Shown here: positions 1 through 12,760 of the stretch, one piece after another
Layout of the letters: each line of letters starts with the position of its first letter
Numbering within the stretch: the stretch's first letter is position 1
Assembly: GCF_021462225.1 (NCBI RefSeq)
Contig: NC_061794.1
Coordinates: forward strand, 19,547,784-19,611,783
DNA length: 64,000 nt
Direction: 5' to 3'
Origin: Girardinichthys multiradiatus
Taxonomy: Eukaryota > Chordata > Actinopteri > Cyprinodontiformes > Goodeidae
Program-made: the position numbers and the translations under genes
Notes under the pieces: generated by a model
Told to the model about the DNA's origin: nothing
The model's input: the letters and a program-made list of their open reading frames with translations, nothing else
The model's database searches: none

Positions 1-1236
1 TTCTGTCATTTATTTTAACAAATTTGAGGAGCTATGGAGACATACACTTTGTGTAAAATCAGCAGCCAACTCAGAGATGAGTTGGATTTAAAACAGTGAA
101 AAGCAAGCAGCCACATTTATCTTTGCTTTTGCTTCAGCGTACAATCTGATTATGCATTGTGGTCTTCAAACATGGAGATAGTGGAAGGGAATGAAGGTTC
201 AAATAGTCCATCCCTACTGAAATACAAAATAACTTGCTACACTCTAAAAGTAGCATGGCTCACCATTGTAGTTGCTCAACCATTATCCCTGATTTGATTT
301 TTACAGGCAGCTGATTACCTCTAATGTGCTTCAAATTGTCACCTGTGTGTCACAAGAAGAGAAACTAGTAGCACCTAAGGGAGCAGCTCACTGCATTCAC
401 CCCAGGCGCAGCCAGTGAAGGATAGCAATTACAGAACCAGGACCAGAATCAGCTGCGCTCACAATTATGCTGTCAAAGCGACCTGACACAGGCAGGCATT
501 TGCTGTACCTGTACGCATAAATCAGAGCAGATGTCAGAATAACATGTTGTCATTTCACTTTCTAGAAACTGCTCTGACAATATGCACAATGCAAAGTCTT
601 ATCAATCAGGGAACAAGCTCACAGTAGAAGCTTTTAACAAACGGCTGGTTGTTATCTGGTTTCTACTTGTGTTTTTCAGTATCTACAGTATTTTTCAGTA
701 TAAAGAGAAATGTATTCAGAGTGACCTTTTAGTTAGGACCCAAAAAGCACTTGGTTGTGATGTAAGTGAAATCCGACTAAAATACAGTCCTGTTTTCCTA
801 AAAAGAAAAAGTTGCTCTGTCCTAAACTAGGAGAAAAATGTGTCTTAAGGGTGTCATATTGTAAAGATGCTGGAGCTTGCAAATGTTGAAATGACAAATT
901 TCTGAAATCTACAAATATACAAAGTATAGACTTATGTACTTTGATAATAGGTTTCCGCAAATAGAATGTGGATTAATCTGGAGTCCAAAAACGCTGTCAT
1001 GCATCAAGGGTTCAGACCTAATCTAATTAATCAATTAGAGCATCAGGGTGTAAGGTGGTAATAAAATGTCTTCCATCTTTGTTTCACAAAAAATATGAAT
1101 TTTTAGAGTTAAACGTGTCAATTCATTTGAATGACATCTCTGAATAACAACCAACAGGCATTTGACAGGGGCAGAAACCCAAACAAGAAACATTTTCTAC
1201 ATTCTGCTGGGAAAATCATCAACAGCTTTGAATATG
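1..1236. other. AT-rich stretch, nothing recognised
   Basis: No repeat family, RNA gene or splice-bounded exon is recognisable here. The longest open frame (582-830, plus strand, 82 codons) has no motif and is the length expected by chance in AT-rich DNA. Confidence 0.6.
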
Positions 1237-1606
1237 CATCCATCCATCCATCCATTTTCTACACCTGCTTCTTCCATACGGGGTTACGGTGGAGATGGTG
1301 CCTTTCTCCAGCGGTCTACGGGCAGGAGGTGAGGTACACCCTGGACAGGTCACCAGTCCACCATGGAGCAACACAGAGACACACAGGACCAACAACCATG
1401 CACACACCCATTCACACCTAAGTTCAATTTAGAGAGACCAATTTGATTAACAGTCATATTTTTGATTGTGGGAGGAAGCCAGAGTACCCAGAGAGAACCC
1501 ATGCATGCACGGGGAGAACATCCAAACTTCATGCAGAAAGATGCCAGGTGGGGATTTGAACTCAGGACCTTCTTGCTGCAAGGCAACAGTGCTAGCAACT
1601 GTGCCC
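1237..1606 (-). repeat. tRNA-headed SINE, copy A
   Basis: This is a minus-strand copy of a roughly 340-bp dispersed repeat found five times in the window. It opens at low coordinates with the tail, a CATC tetranucleotide run followed by CATTTTCTACAC. It ends at the head, where the reverse strand carries the phrase GCCTTGCAGCAAGAAGGTCC and a degenerate tRNA-like B box. It abuts the left end of the Tc1 relic that follows, whose left terminal repeat is not visible, so the SINE may have inserted at or near that end. Confidence 0.8.
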
Positions 1607-1611
1607 ATATT

Positions 1612-2765
1612 AAATTACAAATGCAAAATGCAATGTATTTACTGTGATTTTATGTGTAAGATCAACATAAAGTGCATATTTATTAAGCAGAAGAATATCA
1701 ATACATGGTTTTAAAATTAATTTACAAATAAGCTGAAACGTTTGGTGTGCATTGTATTAAGCCCACCTAAGTCAATACTTTGTGAAACCATATTTAATGC
1801 AAGTCTTTTGGAGTATATCTCTGCCGGCTTTACACATCTGAAACATTTGCCCATTCTTCATGCAAAATGTGGATATTAATGTTTAGATCTTGCCACATAA
1901 TCTCAATTGGACTGTGGACTTTGACTGGGTATTGCAACACTTTGATATGCTTTAATATAAACCATTACATTGTTGCTCTGGCTCTATATTTTGGGTTGTT
2001 GTTCCGGTAGAAGTTAAACCTCCACCACAGACTCAAGTCTTGTTCAGACCCCAACAGGTTTTCCTGCAAGACTGCCTTATATTTGGCACCATTCATCTTC
2101 ATTTTAATTGTTACCAGCTTTCATGTCCCTGCTGAAGAAAAACATCATGAAGACACAATGCCACCATCACTATGTTTTATATTAGAGACAGAAAATGGAT
2201 AATGTCTGCTGTTAGTTTTCCACCACACATAACATTTTATATGTAAGACAAAAAGTTCAACTTTGTATAATCTGACCAGAGCAACTTCTTCTAAATGTTT
2301 TCTGTCTCCACTAACTAGCTTGTAGCAAACCTTAAATTGTAAATCTTGTGACTTTCTTCCAACAATGACTGTCATCTTCCATTCTTCCACAAAGCCCAGA
2401 TTTGCAGAGTGCATGATTACCAGTTATACTGTCAACACATTCTCCTACCTGAGCTGCAGATCCCCCAGTGTTACCATGGCCCTCTTGGCTGTTTCCCTTA
2501 TTAATGCTCATTTTGACCAGGCTGTACATTTAGGTGGACAGAGATATCCTGGCAGTTGTGCCATACTGTCTAAAATCTTTGTTCAACAGTGCTATGTGAG
2601 ATGTTCAAAGCTTGGAACATTGTTTTATTACTTAACCCAGCCTTAAACTTCTCAACAACTGACCTGAATACCCTTCTCTCTGTTCGTCTACACATGGAAC
2701 TACGTGATATTAATGTGACAAAATCTGAAAAAGCTGCAGGGGCATGAATGCTTTTGCCATGCCTG
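1612..2765 (-). mobile_element. Degenerate Tc1 element (TTGCAAAAGTATTCATACCCC family)
   Basis: This is a decayed Tc1/mariner transposon with its transposase on the minus strand. Three overlapping minus-strand frames preserve parts of a Tc1 transposase: an N-terminal helix-turn-helix piece near 2570-2680 (EKFKAGLSNKTMFQALNISH), a middle piece near 2380-2470 (AAQVGECVDS, KSGLCGR), and a DDE-domain piece near 2180-2290 (IKCYVWWKTN). The right end, before a TA at 2766-2767, reads as a degenerate copy of the family terminus GAATACTTTTGCAAGGCACTG. The left terminal repeat is missing beside SINE copy A. Frameshifts and stops make it inactive. The family was recognised from recalled fish Tc1 motifs. 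Confidence 0.85.
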
Positions 2766-2767
2766 TA

Positions 2768-5700
2768 AGCTGTTGTAATAATTATAAGCACTAGTTACTG
2801 TTCAAATAAGATCCCATTGGCAAACACAAACTGTACCTAATAAACCTGGAAAAAGTGGCAGTAGCCTAAGTAAGGGTAGACACAATGGTGAATAACTGAG
2901 TGCAAATGCAAACAAAACAACACACCCTGTGATTAGCAGGGGTTGTGAAAGGGCGATCTATAGCATCCAGGTTTTTGGATTTTCTTTACAACTATTGTTT
3001 TTAACTATCCCACCTTAGGGTGAAGATTTAAATGAAATGGTAGGCCTACAGAATGTTTCAGAAGCAAGTTTTGGTCCGTTTTCACCTGAGTGCATAAGTA
3101 GCTAAACGCATCTCCTAAAGTACAAGGCACAAAAACATTCCCGCCATGCATTGAACAGATTTCAGATACATTTCAAAATATTTTTGCTCTGGTCAAAGCA
3201 TTTCATTCCTTCCCAGTCAGTACTTTACAGACTAGTTGACAAGGCATGTAAGAAGAAGTATATTATCCCAACCATAGAAAATTATAAAGAGAACCCTGGA
3301 AACTAGAATTGTTTGTAAGCACTGAAGCAGTCTGCATCACTTTGTTGTTTGTGTGCCTGCCACAATGACAGCATTTGAAGACAAGATACACATAATTTGT
3401 AAGCATTTTGAGAAAACAGCGGTAGCTGCTAACGATGCTAAAGAAAGCATCTGCTTCTGACCTCATCAGTGTTAAACTACTGGCCTACTTAAGTTTTTTT
3501 TAATGCTTATAGACTTTATTAAAATTAGAACAAATTAGTGTACACCAAGTGTTGTGACTTGTTTGTGATTTGCCAAATGTAACTTGTTTGTCGTTCTCTT
3601 GAGTCCTATATCGTGTTACACCTCTCCCTATGGGCTGGATGTATTGTAAAAGGGAATGCATGTTGGAACAGTCACAACGCATCCAGTCAGATTAAGGCAC
3701 ATCAATTCATGCCTTTAACCCACATTAGGCACATCGGGTTAAAATACATGGAGACATGACAGATTATTGGACTTCAGCCTTTCATAGTATTATCAGAAGA
3801 ACTGATGCATTGATGTGTGTAGCCTTTTACACACTTTCTGCTAACAGTTAATAGGTTTTAGCAAACAAAAAAAGAACAGGCCCTTTAATATTAGATCCTC
3901 TTTTTGTAGAACTCCCAAATATAACTCAGGCAAATCAGCTCTCCATCTACATTCATATCCCCACCACAAAGTTTTCCTTTTTGAGAAAATGTTTTGCTCT
4001 TATAACCATTCATCCCATCATACTCATTTTCTTTCTTCTTGCAAAAGCAGTTTGCCACTTTAAGAGTAAAGAAAGGTGCTAAACTGTTGCCAATTTCATG
4101 CCTTCTTTATAGACTGCTGCCACATGCAGTAAAAACAAGGTGAACACATGGGGACTTTTTATTCTTGTTGCATGAAATGTTACTTCTAAATGTAAGTGGT
4201 CTTTAGCTCAATGTTGTCCAGTTTAACTGCATGAAATGTAGGTATTATTAGGTATACTTAACAGCTTTCTTATAATAAGATTTGCCACATTATTCATGTA
4301 TATTTCATTTAAAGCTGTTTGAATCTGATCTCAGAGTCTGATGCAGCGAAATAAGTAATAAAGGAAAAAAAAACCTGTATGATCAGTCTAAGGATGTAGT
4401 GTTTGCACTAACAACACAACACAATGCCTGCTTTAAAACCACTGTTTGTAGACACACTTCCCTGCAGAACTCTACAAGTCATTATTAGGATCCAAGGTTG
4501 CCTCACACTCTATAATAAGTGTTATGAAACAGCCTAGAATTAAACAACATTGTAAGACCTATTGCCATTTTTACATCCACATCTACACATGCATGAAAAC
4601 TCTTAACCTGTTCCCTCTTTGCAAGTCTTACACTACAGTAGCCGATTAATGGTTTACTGTCTGTTGCAAAGTTCAAATACCAGTGAGTCTGAGGTCACAG
4701 CAGGTTAAAGTCTCCTAACGGCTCCACACAGCTACACGTGATTCACTATCAGACATGACACCTGCCAGTGTAAAACCTCCCCGTCTCAGTGTAAAACCTC
4801 AGAAAATTGCAGGTCTGACAATCACCTCACCCTCCACTCCATTTAAGTGCCGTTGATTCACTTGCTGTTTCCACTCACTTACCGGACTTTCCTCTCTCCC
4901 CATCTGACCTCCTTCCCTCTTCAGAGGGGAGCTTTCCCAAAGAGTTCAGGATCTGTCAGGTTTATGCTGGACTGTTTCAAAATTTTTAAAAAAGGACAAA
5001 AATATTTTCTTCTTTTTCTTTAAAAGTGACCTTCACTCAAATCTGAGCAATCTTCAGTATTTTGCCCCTGAAGTCATGTTCAGCTGACACCAGGAAATAC
5101 ATCCAAGAGCTATGGCTGTGTGTTTTCTTCTCTGAATACCTGTTCAAGGCAACTCCCACAGGATCAGTGTTACAGTACAATAGGCCCCTCCCCCTCTGCT
5201 CAAATAGTTTAGGTAAGGAAGAAGAGGAGCTCAGCAGGGCCGTTACTAGCATTTTCCCACATTACTCAAGCACACATGTACCAGACAAGGCCAATGAGGA
5301 AGGGAGCTAAACCTAATGTGTGAGCTCACAGGCAAGTTTATATTGATTTGAGTGTAGTATAACACCATCCGGCTGCACAGGAATAGGTCTGCCAGCTGTT
5401 GATTTGCCTGAGGCTCTGAGGCCTTTGTAATCAAATACTTTGTCCCCTCGCTATTTTCTTTTCTTACAGCTTTTTCTCAAAGCTGCCCATTTTTAATTGC
5501 CTTGTACTAGCTAAGTCACAGTCTTAGCAGTTCATTTATAATGGATTTAGAGCCAAAATCATGGATATCACTCAGGATAATATGATGATCTTGTGGATTA
5601 AGAAACAAGTCTTTTAAAACAGTAATTTGGAATATTTAAGTTTGATTTTTAAAATAGGTTTTCTCATTTTAAAAATTGTATTTGTTTCATTTCTGTGGTT

Positions 5701-5834
5701 GGCACAGATTCAAATAAGGAAGACTCACTAAAAAAAGGATACAAAACAAAAGTTAGATAAAACAAAGCCATAAGAGAAGATAACACATTTTGAATAACGT
5801 TAGCCCAAGTCATATTATGACTTAGGCAATTATT
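2768..5834. other. Unique AT-rich stretch
   Basis: No gene or repeat family was recognised. A 14-base direct repeat (CAGTGTAAAACCTC) occurs at 4766-4779 and 4787-4800, and 4820-4925 is pyrimidine-rich. Open frames are at most 82 codons and carry no motifs. Confidence 0.6.
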
Positions 5835-6153
5835 ATGCACAGTGGTGCAGTTGGTAGAACTGTTGCCTTGCAGCAAGAAGGTCCTGGGTTCAACTCAAGG
5901 CTGGGAATCTTTCTGCGTAGAGTTTGCATGTTCTCCCCGTGCACGCGTGGGTTCTCTCTGGGTACTCCAGCTTCCTCTCACAGTCCAAAAACATGACTGT
6001 TAGGTTAATTGGTCTCTCTAAATTCCCCCTGTTTGTCCTGTGTGTTGCCCTGCGATAGACTGGCAACCTATCCAGGGTGTACTCTGCCTCTTGCCCATAG
6101 ACAGCTGGAGATAGGCACCAGCTCCCCCACGACCCAGTTTGGAAGAAGCGGGT
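5835..6153 (+). repeat. tRNA-headed SINE, copy B
   Basis: This plus-strand copy contains the head phrase GTTGCCTTGCAGCAAGAAGG, a B-box-like GGGTTCAACTC, the body phrase TAGGTTAATTGGTCTCTCTA and the tail-side phrase CTGGAGATAGGCACCAGC. It ends near GAAGCGGGTGTA without the usual tetranucleotide tail. A Tc1 fragment lies about 60 bp downstream. Confidence 0.85.
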
Positions 6154-6214
6154 GTATTTGAAGAAGTTAATGATGCTGAGCGCTGTAACAATGTTTCCAA
6201 TATGTTTAAAAAAA

Positions 6215-6480
6215 ACAGGCCCATAGCATCACTGATCCTCTTCCATACTTAACAGTGGGCATGAGGTGCTTTTCTATATAAGTTCTCCTTTTGTTTCATG
6301 ACAAAACCACCCCAGTGTTTGTTGCCAAAAATTTCAAACTCAGTCCTATCTGACCAAAGTGCACAATGCACAGTTGTACAACAAATAAAGTTTGCTTTTT
6401 TTTTTTTTTTTTTTACAAATATTCACTGTGATATTTGTCAATTAAAAATTTATTTAAAGATTTCTTAACAGGGGAGCCAT
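6215..6480 (-). mobile_element. Tc1-like transposase fragment
   Basis: The minus strand around 6225-6280 resembles the Tc1 core coding for a KHLMPTVKYGGGSVMLW-like stretch, read with lesions. On the plus strand this appears as CAGTGGGCATGAGGTGCTTT. Further on, TTGCCAAAAATTTCAAACTC and ATCTGACCAAAGTGCAC fit the region around the first catalytic Asp. The sequence ends near a terminal-repeat-like ACAGGGGAGCCATCACA. It is fragmentary and inactive, with an 18-base T run (about 6399-6416) inside it. Confidence 0.6.
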
Positions 6481-8245
6481 CACATTTGTAAATATCTGTT
6501 TTTCTTTTTTTGGAACAAGCCACATTAACAGTGCAGCAAATCAGTAAACACTTGTTATGATTTTAAAGCTTCATAAAGTACAGAGTAGCAATTAGGCAAC
6601 TGTGTTGTCTTTTTCATACAGAAATGTCTGAAAATTCTGCATCTATTCTTTTACCGACAATATTGAAGGAACTGTGATATTTGAGAACAATATCTTTCTA
6701 CACGTAAACATGGCTGCTATTGTTACACACTGAATGAGGACAACTGTAATTCCGGTGCCACAAGTGTTTATTTGTTCTGTAAAACAAAACAGAGCTTCAT
6801 ATAGACACCAGTACACAACACGTTCCTGGCGCTCAACGCTCATCTACTGCTTCTGCTGTAGAATACCTAGGAGCATCAGTCAGTCACCAAATCACTACTG
6901 CCGTCTATTGGCGGAAATAAGTATTGCCGCCAATAGACGCCTAAAACAGATGAGGCTTGAAAAATCCAGTGCTTAAATTAGATGAATAAAATTAATAACA
7001 TGTTGAAACTTAAGGGTGCCACACTATGAAAAAAATTATATAAAGATTATGGGCCTTCAAAATGTTTGAGCGGATGAAATTGAAAACAGACACATAGGGC
7101 TGCTGCCTGCTCGTCTGTGCTCGTCTGAACTCAGTAAGAGTAAACAGCAGATGATGACACAATATACCAATAGGTTTTTATGAGAACAGATAAGAGTCTG
7201 AGGCTTTGTCAAGCTGTGAATATGTGCATACATGAGTATATGGTGATTTAACTTCCTGATAATATTCAAAGGACTGTCAGCAAACAGAAAGAAGTGAGTT
7301 CTGAAATGCTTTATATGGCTTAATTGGAAATGAAGCAATGATTTTCCTTGGAACTTCTAATCTTTTTACAGTCTGTTTCATTTATGAAAGCAACAAACAC
7401 TTTTTAGCCTCTGAGAAAAAGCTTTGTAGTTTAAGTAGCCATAAAAATCAAGCCTAATTTAACATTAAAAATATGCAAATAAGTGTGTTATAATTTTCTT
7501 ACATTTTGCAGTTAAAACTGTTTGGTTACCAATAAATGAGCAAGGCGGTTGTTGGAAGTAGGAAAAACAATGAGCAGCATGATGATATTGTTTTTATTCC
7601 TCTGAGCAAGACAACATCTTAATGACACTATTCTTGCTGCAGTCCTGTTTGGATTTGCTCACTCGGCTGTTACATATCTTGAAGAGGACCAGCCAGAGCT
7701 CAGACACTTATAAAGCCAAAGTAATAATCAGCATGTCACTTGGATTTCCTAATTAAAAGAGTCTACTTGCCAAGCACTGGCTGTTTACTTTATAACAGCC
7801 ATAAAAGTAAACTACAGGGATCAGGGGACAACAAAGAAAACTGGTCAGCCGATGCAGCTAAAATATTTACTTTACCTTGGTCTCTTTAGCATATTTTTGC
7901 TTTATCTTGGCTGCCAAAAGGCAATAAGCATACAGTATTATCTTTTAAATAAAAATCAATTGAGGCTGCAAATCTCTCTGCAGTCATTTAGAGAATATGT
8001 CAAAGCCAGCAGAGCACAGCTTCAAATAGCCAAGAATATGTCAACATTACAGTGTTTGGGACAGATAAATTAGTGTAAAATATGCTATGAGGGAAGGATT
8101 AGCAATTTATTAAACTTGCATGCATACACCATAAATGTGGGTAGTCAAGTTTTCTATAAATATAGGCTGTCCAACTCTTCTGGTTGTCTTTACTACTGCC
8201 CACTACTTTTAATAAAACATTTAATTCTTGTGTTAATGGATGCCC
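6481..8245. other. Unique stretch containing a hairpin
   Basis: No gene was recognised. The notable feature is the inverted repeat at 6902-6939, listed separately. Open frames are at most 93 codons and carry no motifs. Confidence 0.6.
6902..6939. repeat. Perfect 13-bp inverted repeat
   Basis: CGTCTATTGGCGG at 6902-6914 and its exact reverse complement CCGCCAATAGACG at 6927-6939 flank a 12-base loop. The arms are GC-rich compared with the surroundings. No enclosing transposon was identified. Confidence 0.85.
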
Positions 8246-8300
8246 TTCCACCCATCCATTGTCTTCCACTTATTCAAGACCAGGTCGCGGGGACAACAGA
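8246..8300 (-). repeat. Possible SINE tail fragment
   Basis: CCACCCATCCATTGTCTTCC followed by ACTTATTCAAGACCAGGTCG resembles the tail end of fish tetranucleotide-tailed repeats in minus orientation. It is short and degraded, so the family is uncertain. Confidence 0.35.
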
Positions 8301-8316
8301 TCCATAAATGAATCAA

Positions 8317-8556
8317 TTTTCTTTTACACATAAAAACCTGAATAGTGTGGCCTGCGTTTGTATTCAGCCCCCAAGTCAATAGTTCGTGAAATCACCTTTT
8401 GCTGCAATTACTATTGGACAGCCGTATCTCTATCAATTTGAACAGACAGAGGCTAAAATTGTTTCCGATTCGTCTTTGCTGCTGCTTCTCTGACCATTGC
8501 TTTTCTTGCCTAGTCTGTCAGTTTAGGTGAACGGCCATGTCTTGATTGGTGTTTTA
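8317..8556 (-). mobile_element. Internally deleted Tc1 fragment, same family as 1612-2765
   Basis: The segment TTTGTATTCAGCCCCCAAGT, then CACCTTTTGCTGCAATTACT, matches the 3' end of the transposase region. It is joined to CTGTCAGTTTAGGTGAACGG, then CCATGTCTTG, which belongs to the N-terminal region. Most of the catalytic domain is absent, so this is a deletion derivative. Orientation is inferred from the other family members in the window. Confidence 0.7.
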
Positions 8557-9984
8557 CCAACAGTAAAACTGGGTTATCTGCTTGTAACGGGGTGTAGATG
8601 AAGGTGGACTTAGAGTATTGTTGAAGCAGCAAGTGTTTATTTGTCCACATACAGTACAACTTAATGGAAGTAACAACATCTCAAGCCTTTCAACAGGAAC
8701 AAAAATCTAATTTCTCCAATGACAAATGGCAGCTTTAAATAGTCTCAGCTATTAAAAGAGTAAACCATTATTCACTCACAGGTGAGTTTACCAAATTTTA
8801 TAATCTATCTACATATAATACTTTAATAAATACAAATATATACATATTACCATATTAATATTAATATTCAAATATTTTATTGTTATGAAAACACACACGA
8901 AAAAAAAAAAAAACATGGTTAGAAGTCGCCCACTCTCTCTTATCCCTTGGCCTTTCCTGAAACCTTCAAATGCCACCCGGACCCCCTGAAGCATTTGTCC
9001 AAACACCCTGGAGAGAACATAAAATCCTAATAAAATACATTCAAGGTTATAAATGTAATGTGACAAATAGTAAAAAAAAAAAAAAAAAAAAAAAAACTGT
9101 TTTTTGAAGTGTACTATGAAAATATATTCAAGAGAATAGTCTCTTACCTTACTAATATTTATAACACAATTAAATTTTTACAACATTACACCTATTTTTT
9201 AAGGTTACTTGTCAGATATTTTGATCTACTATGAGAACAAGAAACATTTGCCCTGTCTAAACCTCCTGCTCTTTTATATTTGTTATCTACCTATTGTTGC
9301 ACAGGATCTTTTATAACACCTCGCACAACCAGCTCAGCTCTTTTCAGTTTTTTATCTCTTTACAGCTATCATAATCAGTGTTTGAACCAGACATTAGGTG
9401 CTGCTTAGGTCTAAATCCAAGGACCCAGCTCGGACACCAGATGCCTGTTTTTTAAATGGTCATCAGAAGGGCGAGCAGACGGTAATAACATCAGTGACTC
9501 ATTGCACCAGACCTGCCTGGCTCCTGTCAAACCTGTATCCAAGGTGGGTTCTAGAAATAGAAGGCACACCTCTGCATCGCCTTGCCTCAGTTATGCACAA
9601 AAGTGTGAGTCTGAAATCTTACACGGAGTTTGTCAGACCCTAAAAGTTCTGGTAGTATTTATTTACAACTAAATACCTACAAAATTGTGAGAAAGAGCTC
9701 ATATCAATGATAAGGTAATAATTTTTTTATATAAGTTTATATTGAAAAATAATTTACAAATGAGAATTCTACTTCCAAAATTGAACATTAGTGCTATAAA
9801 ACCCTGATGTCAAAGGAATCATGCACAGAGTAACGCCTTTTTCAATGTTCAACACAACTGTGTCAAAGCTGTGAATTACCTAAACAGCTTGAAAGGCAGA
9901 AGAAGACACTTTCAGAACAGCTTTGGGAAACATTGCATTAGCAGGTTTCAAAATTTGACAATTATAATTGTATTTATTAAGGGA
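8557..9984. other. Unique AT-rich stretch
   Basis: No gene or family was recognised. It contains a 25-base A run at 9072-9096, which could be a retroposon tail, but no recognisable body precedes it. Confidence 0.55.
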
Positions 9985-10185
9985 TAAAATATAAAATATC
10001 ACCAACATGGCCCTATGTGAAACGCTCAGAATTCAGAACAGCACTTGAAGCACTGCAGGCTGCACTTACCCCAGTTAGGGCCAGTGTTCATGATAGAAAA
10101 AAATAATACATTGGAACTTAGCTATATGAGATGTAGCATGAACTTAAACAGGTTCGAAATGCTCAAAAAAACATCCAAGGTGGCT
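9985..10185 (+). mobile_element. Tc1-like fragment (low confidence)
   Basis: A terminal-region-like CATGGCCCTATGTGAAA lies close to CACTGCAGGCTGCACTTACC, then CCAGTTAGGGCCAGTGTTCATGA. The latter translates as LQAALTPVRASVHD, resembling the second helix-turn-helix region of a fish Tc1 transposase. The two parts are closer together than in a full element, which implies an internal deletion. Confidence 0.45.
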
Positions 10186-12760
10186 CAATTGAAACAATTC
10201 TGCAAATAAGAGTGAGCCACAATTCTATTCTGCTATACTATTTCATTTTTTCCTGTTATTTTCTATTGGCCTTCAATAGGTGCAGGTGTTTAGAAAGCAT
10301 TAGCACATGAATAAAAAAACATGTACATATTCACTTACACTGGCACATTTACATTTTCTCTTCCAATTGCTCATTTCTGCACCTCCACTCACCTCTTTTC
10401 TGCATAATTCTCAGTAAATAATCATAACACACACTGCATTTAGGCAATCTTTCATCTTGTCATGCTTCTCTTCACACTGCCCTTCATCCATTTTTTTCTC
10501 TTGCTTAATCGTCTTTATCAACTTCTCTCTACAAATCTTGTTTTTTTTTTCAGAAGCACTTGCTGACTTCTTTGCTTTGACCTTCTGGTTAAACCGGCAG
10601 ACATTCCAGCCTGGCCCAGCCAATGACATCAGAGCCACTCAATGTGCAGAAGCAGCACCTGTCTCCGTAATGCTTTCAGTTGTTTCCGTTCTCCTTCCCT
10701 GTCTCGTTTATACTGGAGAATGGTGATGAATTTGCTGATAATATCCCCTTTAGTTGCTTGTTCTCATCCTGACGAATCATGTAGTGATATATGTGGCCTT
10801 GGCCACTGCAGTGGTTTGTGTGCTTATGTGGGATTTTCCTGAGTCGACACATTTATAGCACCTAGAAAACGACTGAGGACCTAATGCACGAGCTGCCGCC
10901 TGCTGCAGGAGAGTGCTTGCATTCAAACAAACAGGTTAAAATAAAATTCTGCATGAAACTAGGTAGATCCCATTTTTGAATAATAGATGCAGGATTTACA
11001 AAATGTAACCATATTTTTTTATCCAAAATCTTAAACAAAAAACTATCTTGGAACTGTGTGAAGTTGTGCATAGAAAACATTCATATACACAGCTAAAGGC
11101 AATAAAGTTACTTTTAATCCCTCTGTGGTATTGTTTTTGTATTTTTTCCATTTTTCTATGAGTAAGTACAGTTTGTGAGCCCTCCTAGTATCTTCAACGC
11201 AACAACTAACTGCCAAGCAGACCCTTGAGCAGGATACTAATGAGGAATAGTTCCCCACGGCCTGCCCAGGTGACACTGCTGATCTGTGCTGAAGCTGACA
11301 GGCATGCAGGAAACAATGTTTGCGAGGCAGTCGTTACTTGTGCATAAACAAGCAGGACTATGTTGCTTTAGTTTTAAAAGTGCTGCACCATCAAAACAGA
11401 CCACTCATGTCATCCTTTTACCAGGATGACATGAGACCAATCTGACCACCCAGCCAGATCAAACTCACAGGGACAAATAGAGCCTTTAAAGTTTAAACAG
11501 TGTCAATGAGATGGTTTTTAATCATACAAGCTAGAAAACACACAACAGGCATTACAGCTCTGTGTCTGCAAACCTATAAAACAATAAACTGGGATCGCAA
11601 CTCAAGTGTGTGATGTAGCGATTTACTAATGGTGTGTGTGGGCAGCTAGCCAGGGATTTTAGGCAAAAACACACAGAGACAACCTCTGTACGATATGTAT
11701 ATGAAGCACATCCTTTCTCACCATTAAAACGCTTTGGACAAGTTGAAATGCATCGAGACAGAACAGGAAACTGGACTCAACAGTTGCAGAGTACAGTTTT
11801 TGGATAGCACTTATGCTTAAAAATAGAACAAAAGCAATGCCAACAATGTGTTCAACCCTTCAGAAGTTTTCTAACATTTTTTTCATTTCACGTGTAACAT
11901 GCTATATTAACCCTTGTTGAGCTCCACTCTACTTCTTTGCTTCCGCATTGCTGTATTGATTTTAGAAAGCCCACATGGGTTCAGGATATTTGTGAGTTTT
12001 GAATGACCAGATGCAACTGAGAGTGGACCTTCTTTTTGCAGCTTTATGACAAAACTGTTTTTAAGAGGCTTTAGATTTGTTAATTGAAAAATCTAGCTGC
12101 TAATTTGTACGGTACAAAAACGTGCATATATTTACAATCTTGTAATATATGCAAGTATGTGCTAATGCAAATCTAGGTGTGGAGCAGGAATGTGTAAGTC
12201 AATGCTGACCTACCCCGTTATGGCTCTAAACCATGCCAGGAGGTATTCAAAGAGCTGTAATGACTGTGACATCGAAGATAGGTTTGCAGAAAGGTTTGCA
12301 GAACAAGTGTGGCATAATGATAGGATACAATGTAAAGACAGGAGCAGGTGCTGCACAGTCTGGTGTCCAAACAGCCTCATCACTATATCATCCTCCAGTG
12401 TCCATCTAATCCGAGCAATATATTGATCTTATGCAGATAATAATATATGGAGGGTGATGCACAATAACCTTGCTTGTGTTTGAAGCACTGAATGCATTTA
12501 GACAAAGAGCTCAGCCAGATATTATAAGGCATTTTATGCATATTGATCAGGTGAATGCTGCTGAGCTTATACTCAACACCCCTTTGGTTCTGTAATCCCA
12601 GCTGCATGACCTGAACACACAAAAAGCCCAAAATCTTCCTGGGTCGACTTCATTGATATGAATGAGAAAGTGATTTGTAAAACGGTGTCAAGCTAGCAGT
12701 GTGACAGGAATCCACCATCTAAGTCAACTTGCTTTGGTTTAATACAACTGCGAGTTGTAC
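10186..12760. other. Unique stretch containing a hairpin
   Basis: Apart from the inverted repeat at 11404-11435, nothing is recognised. Open frames are at most 89 codons with no motif. Confidence 0.6.
11404..11435. repeat. Perfect 13-bp inverted repeat, 6-base loop
   Basis: CTCATGTCATCCT at 11404-11416 and AGGATGACATGAG at 11423-11435 are exact reverse complements around TTTACC. No transposon context was found. Confidence 0.85.

Noticed and set aside
2820..2875. GTACCTAATAAACCTGGAAA as a second Tc1 terminal repeat
   Set aside because: It resembles the CACTCACTGGCC family end only over a short stretch, with no partner end and no TA-flanked boundary.
9072..9096. 25-base A run as the tail of a processed pseudogene or retroposon
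   Set aside because: No recognisable body precedes it and no flanking duplication was found.
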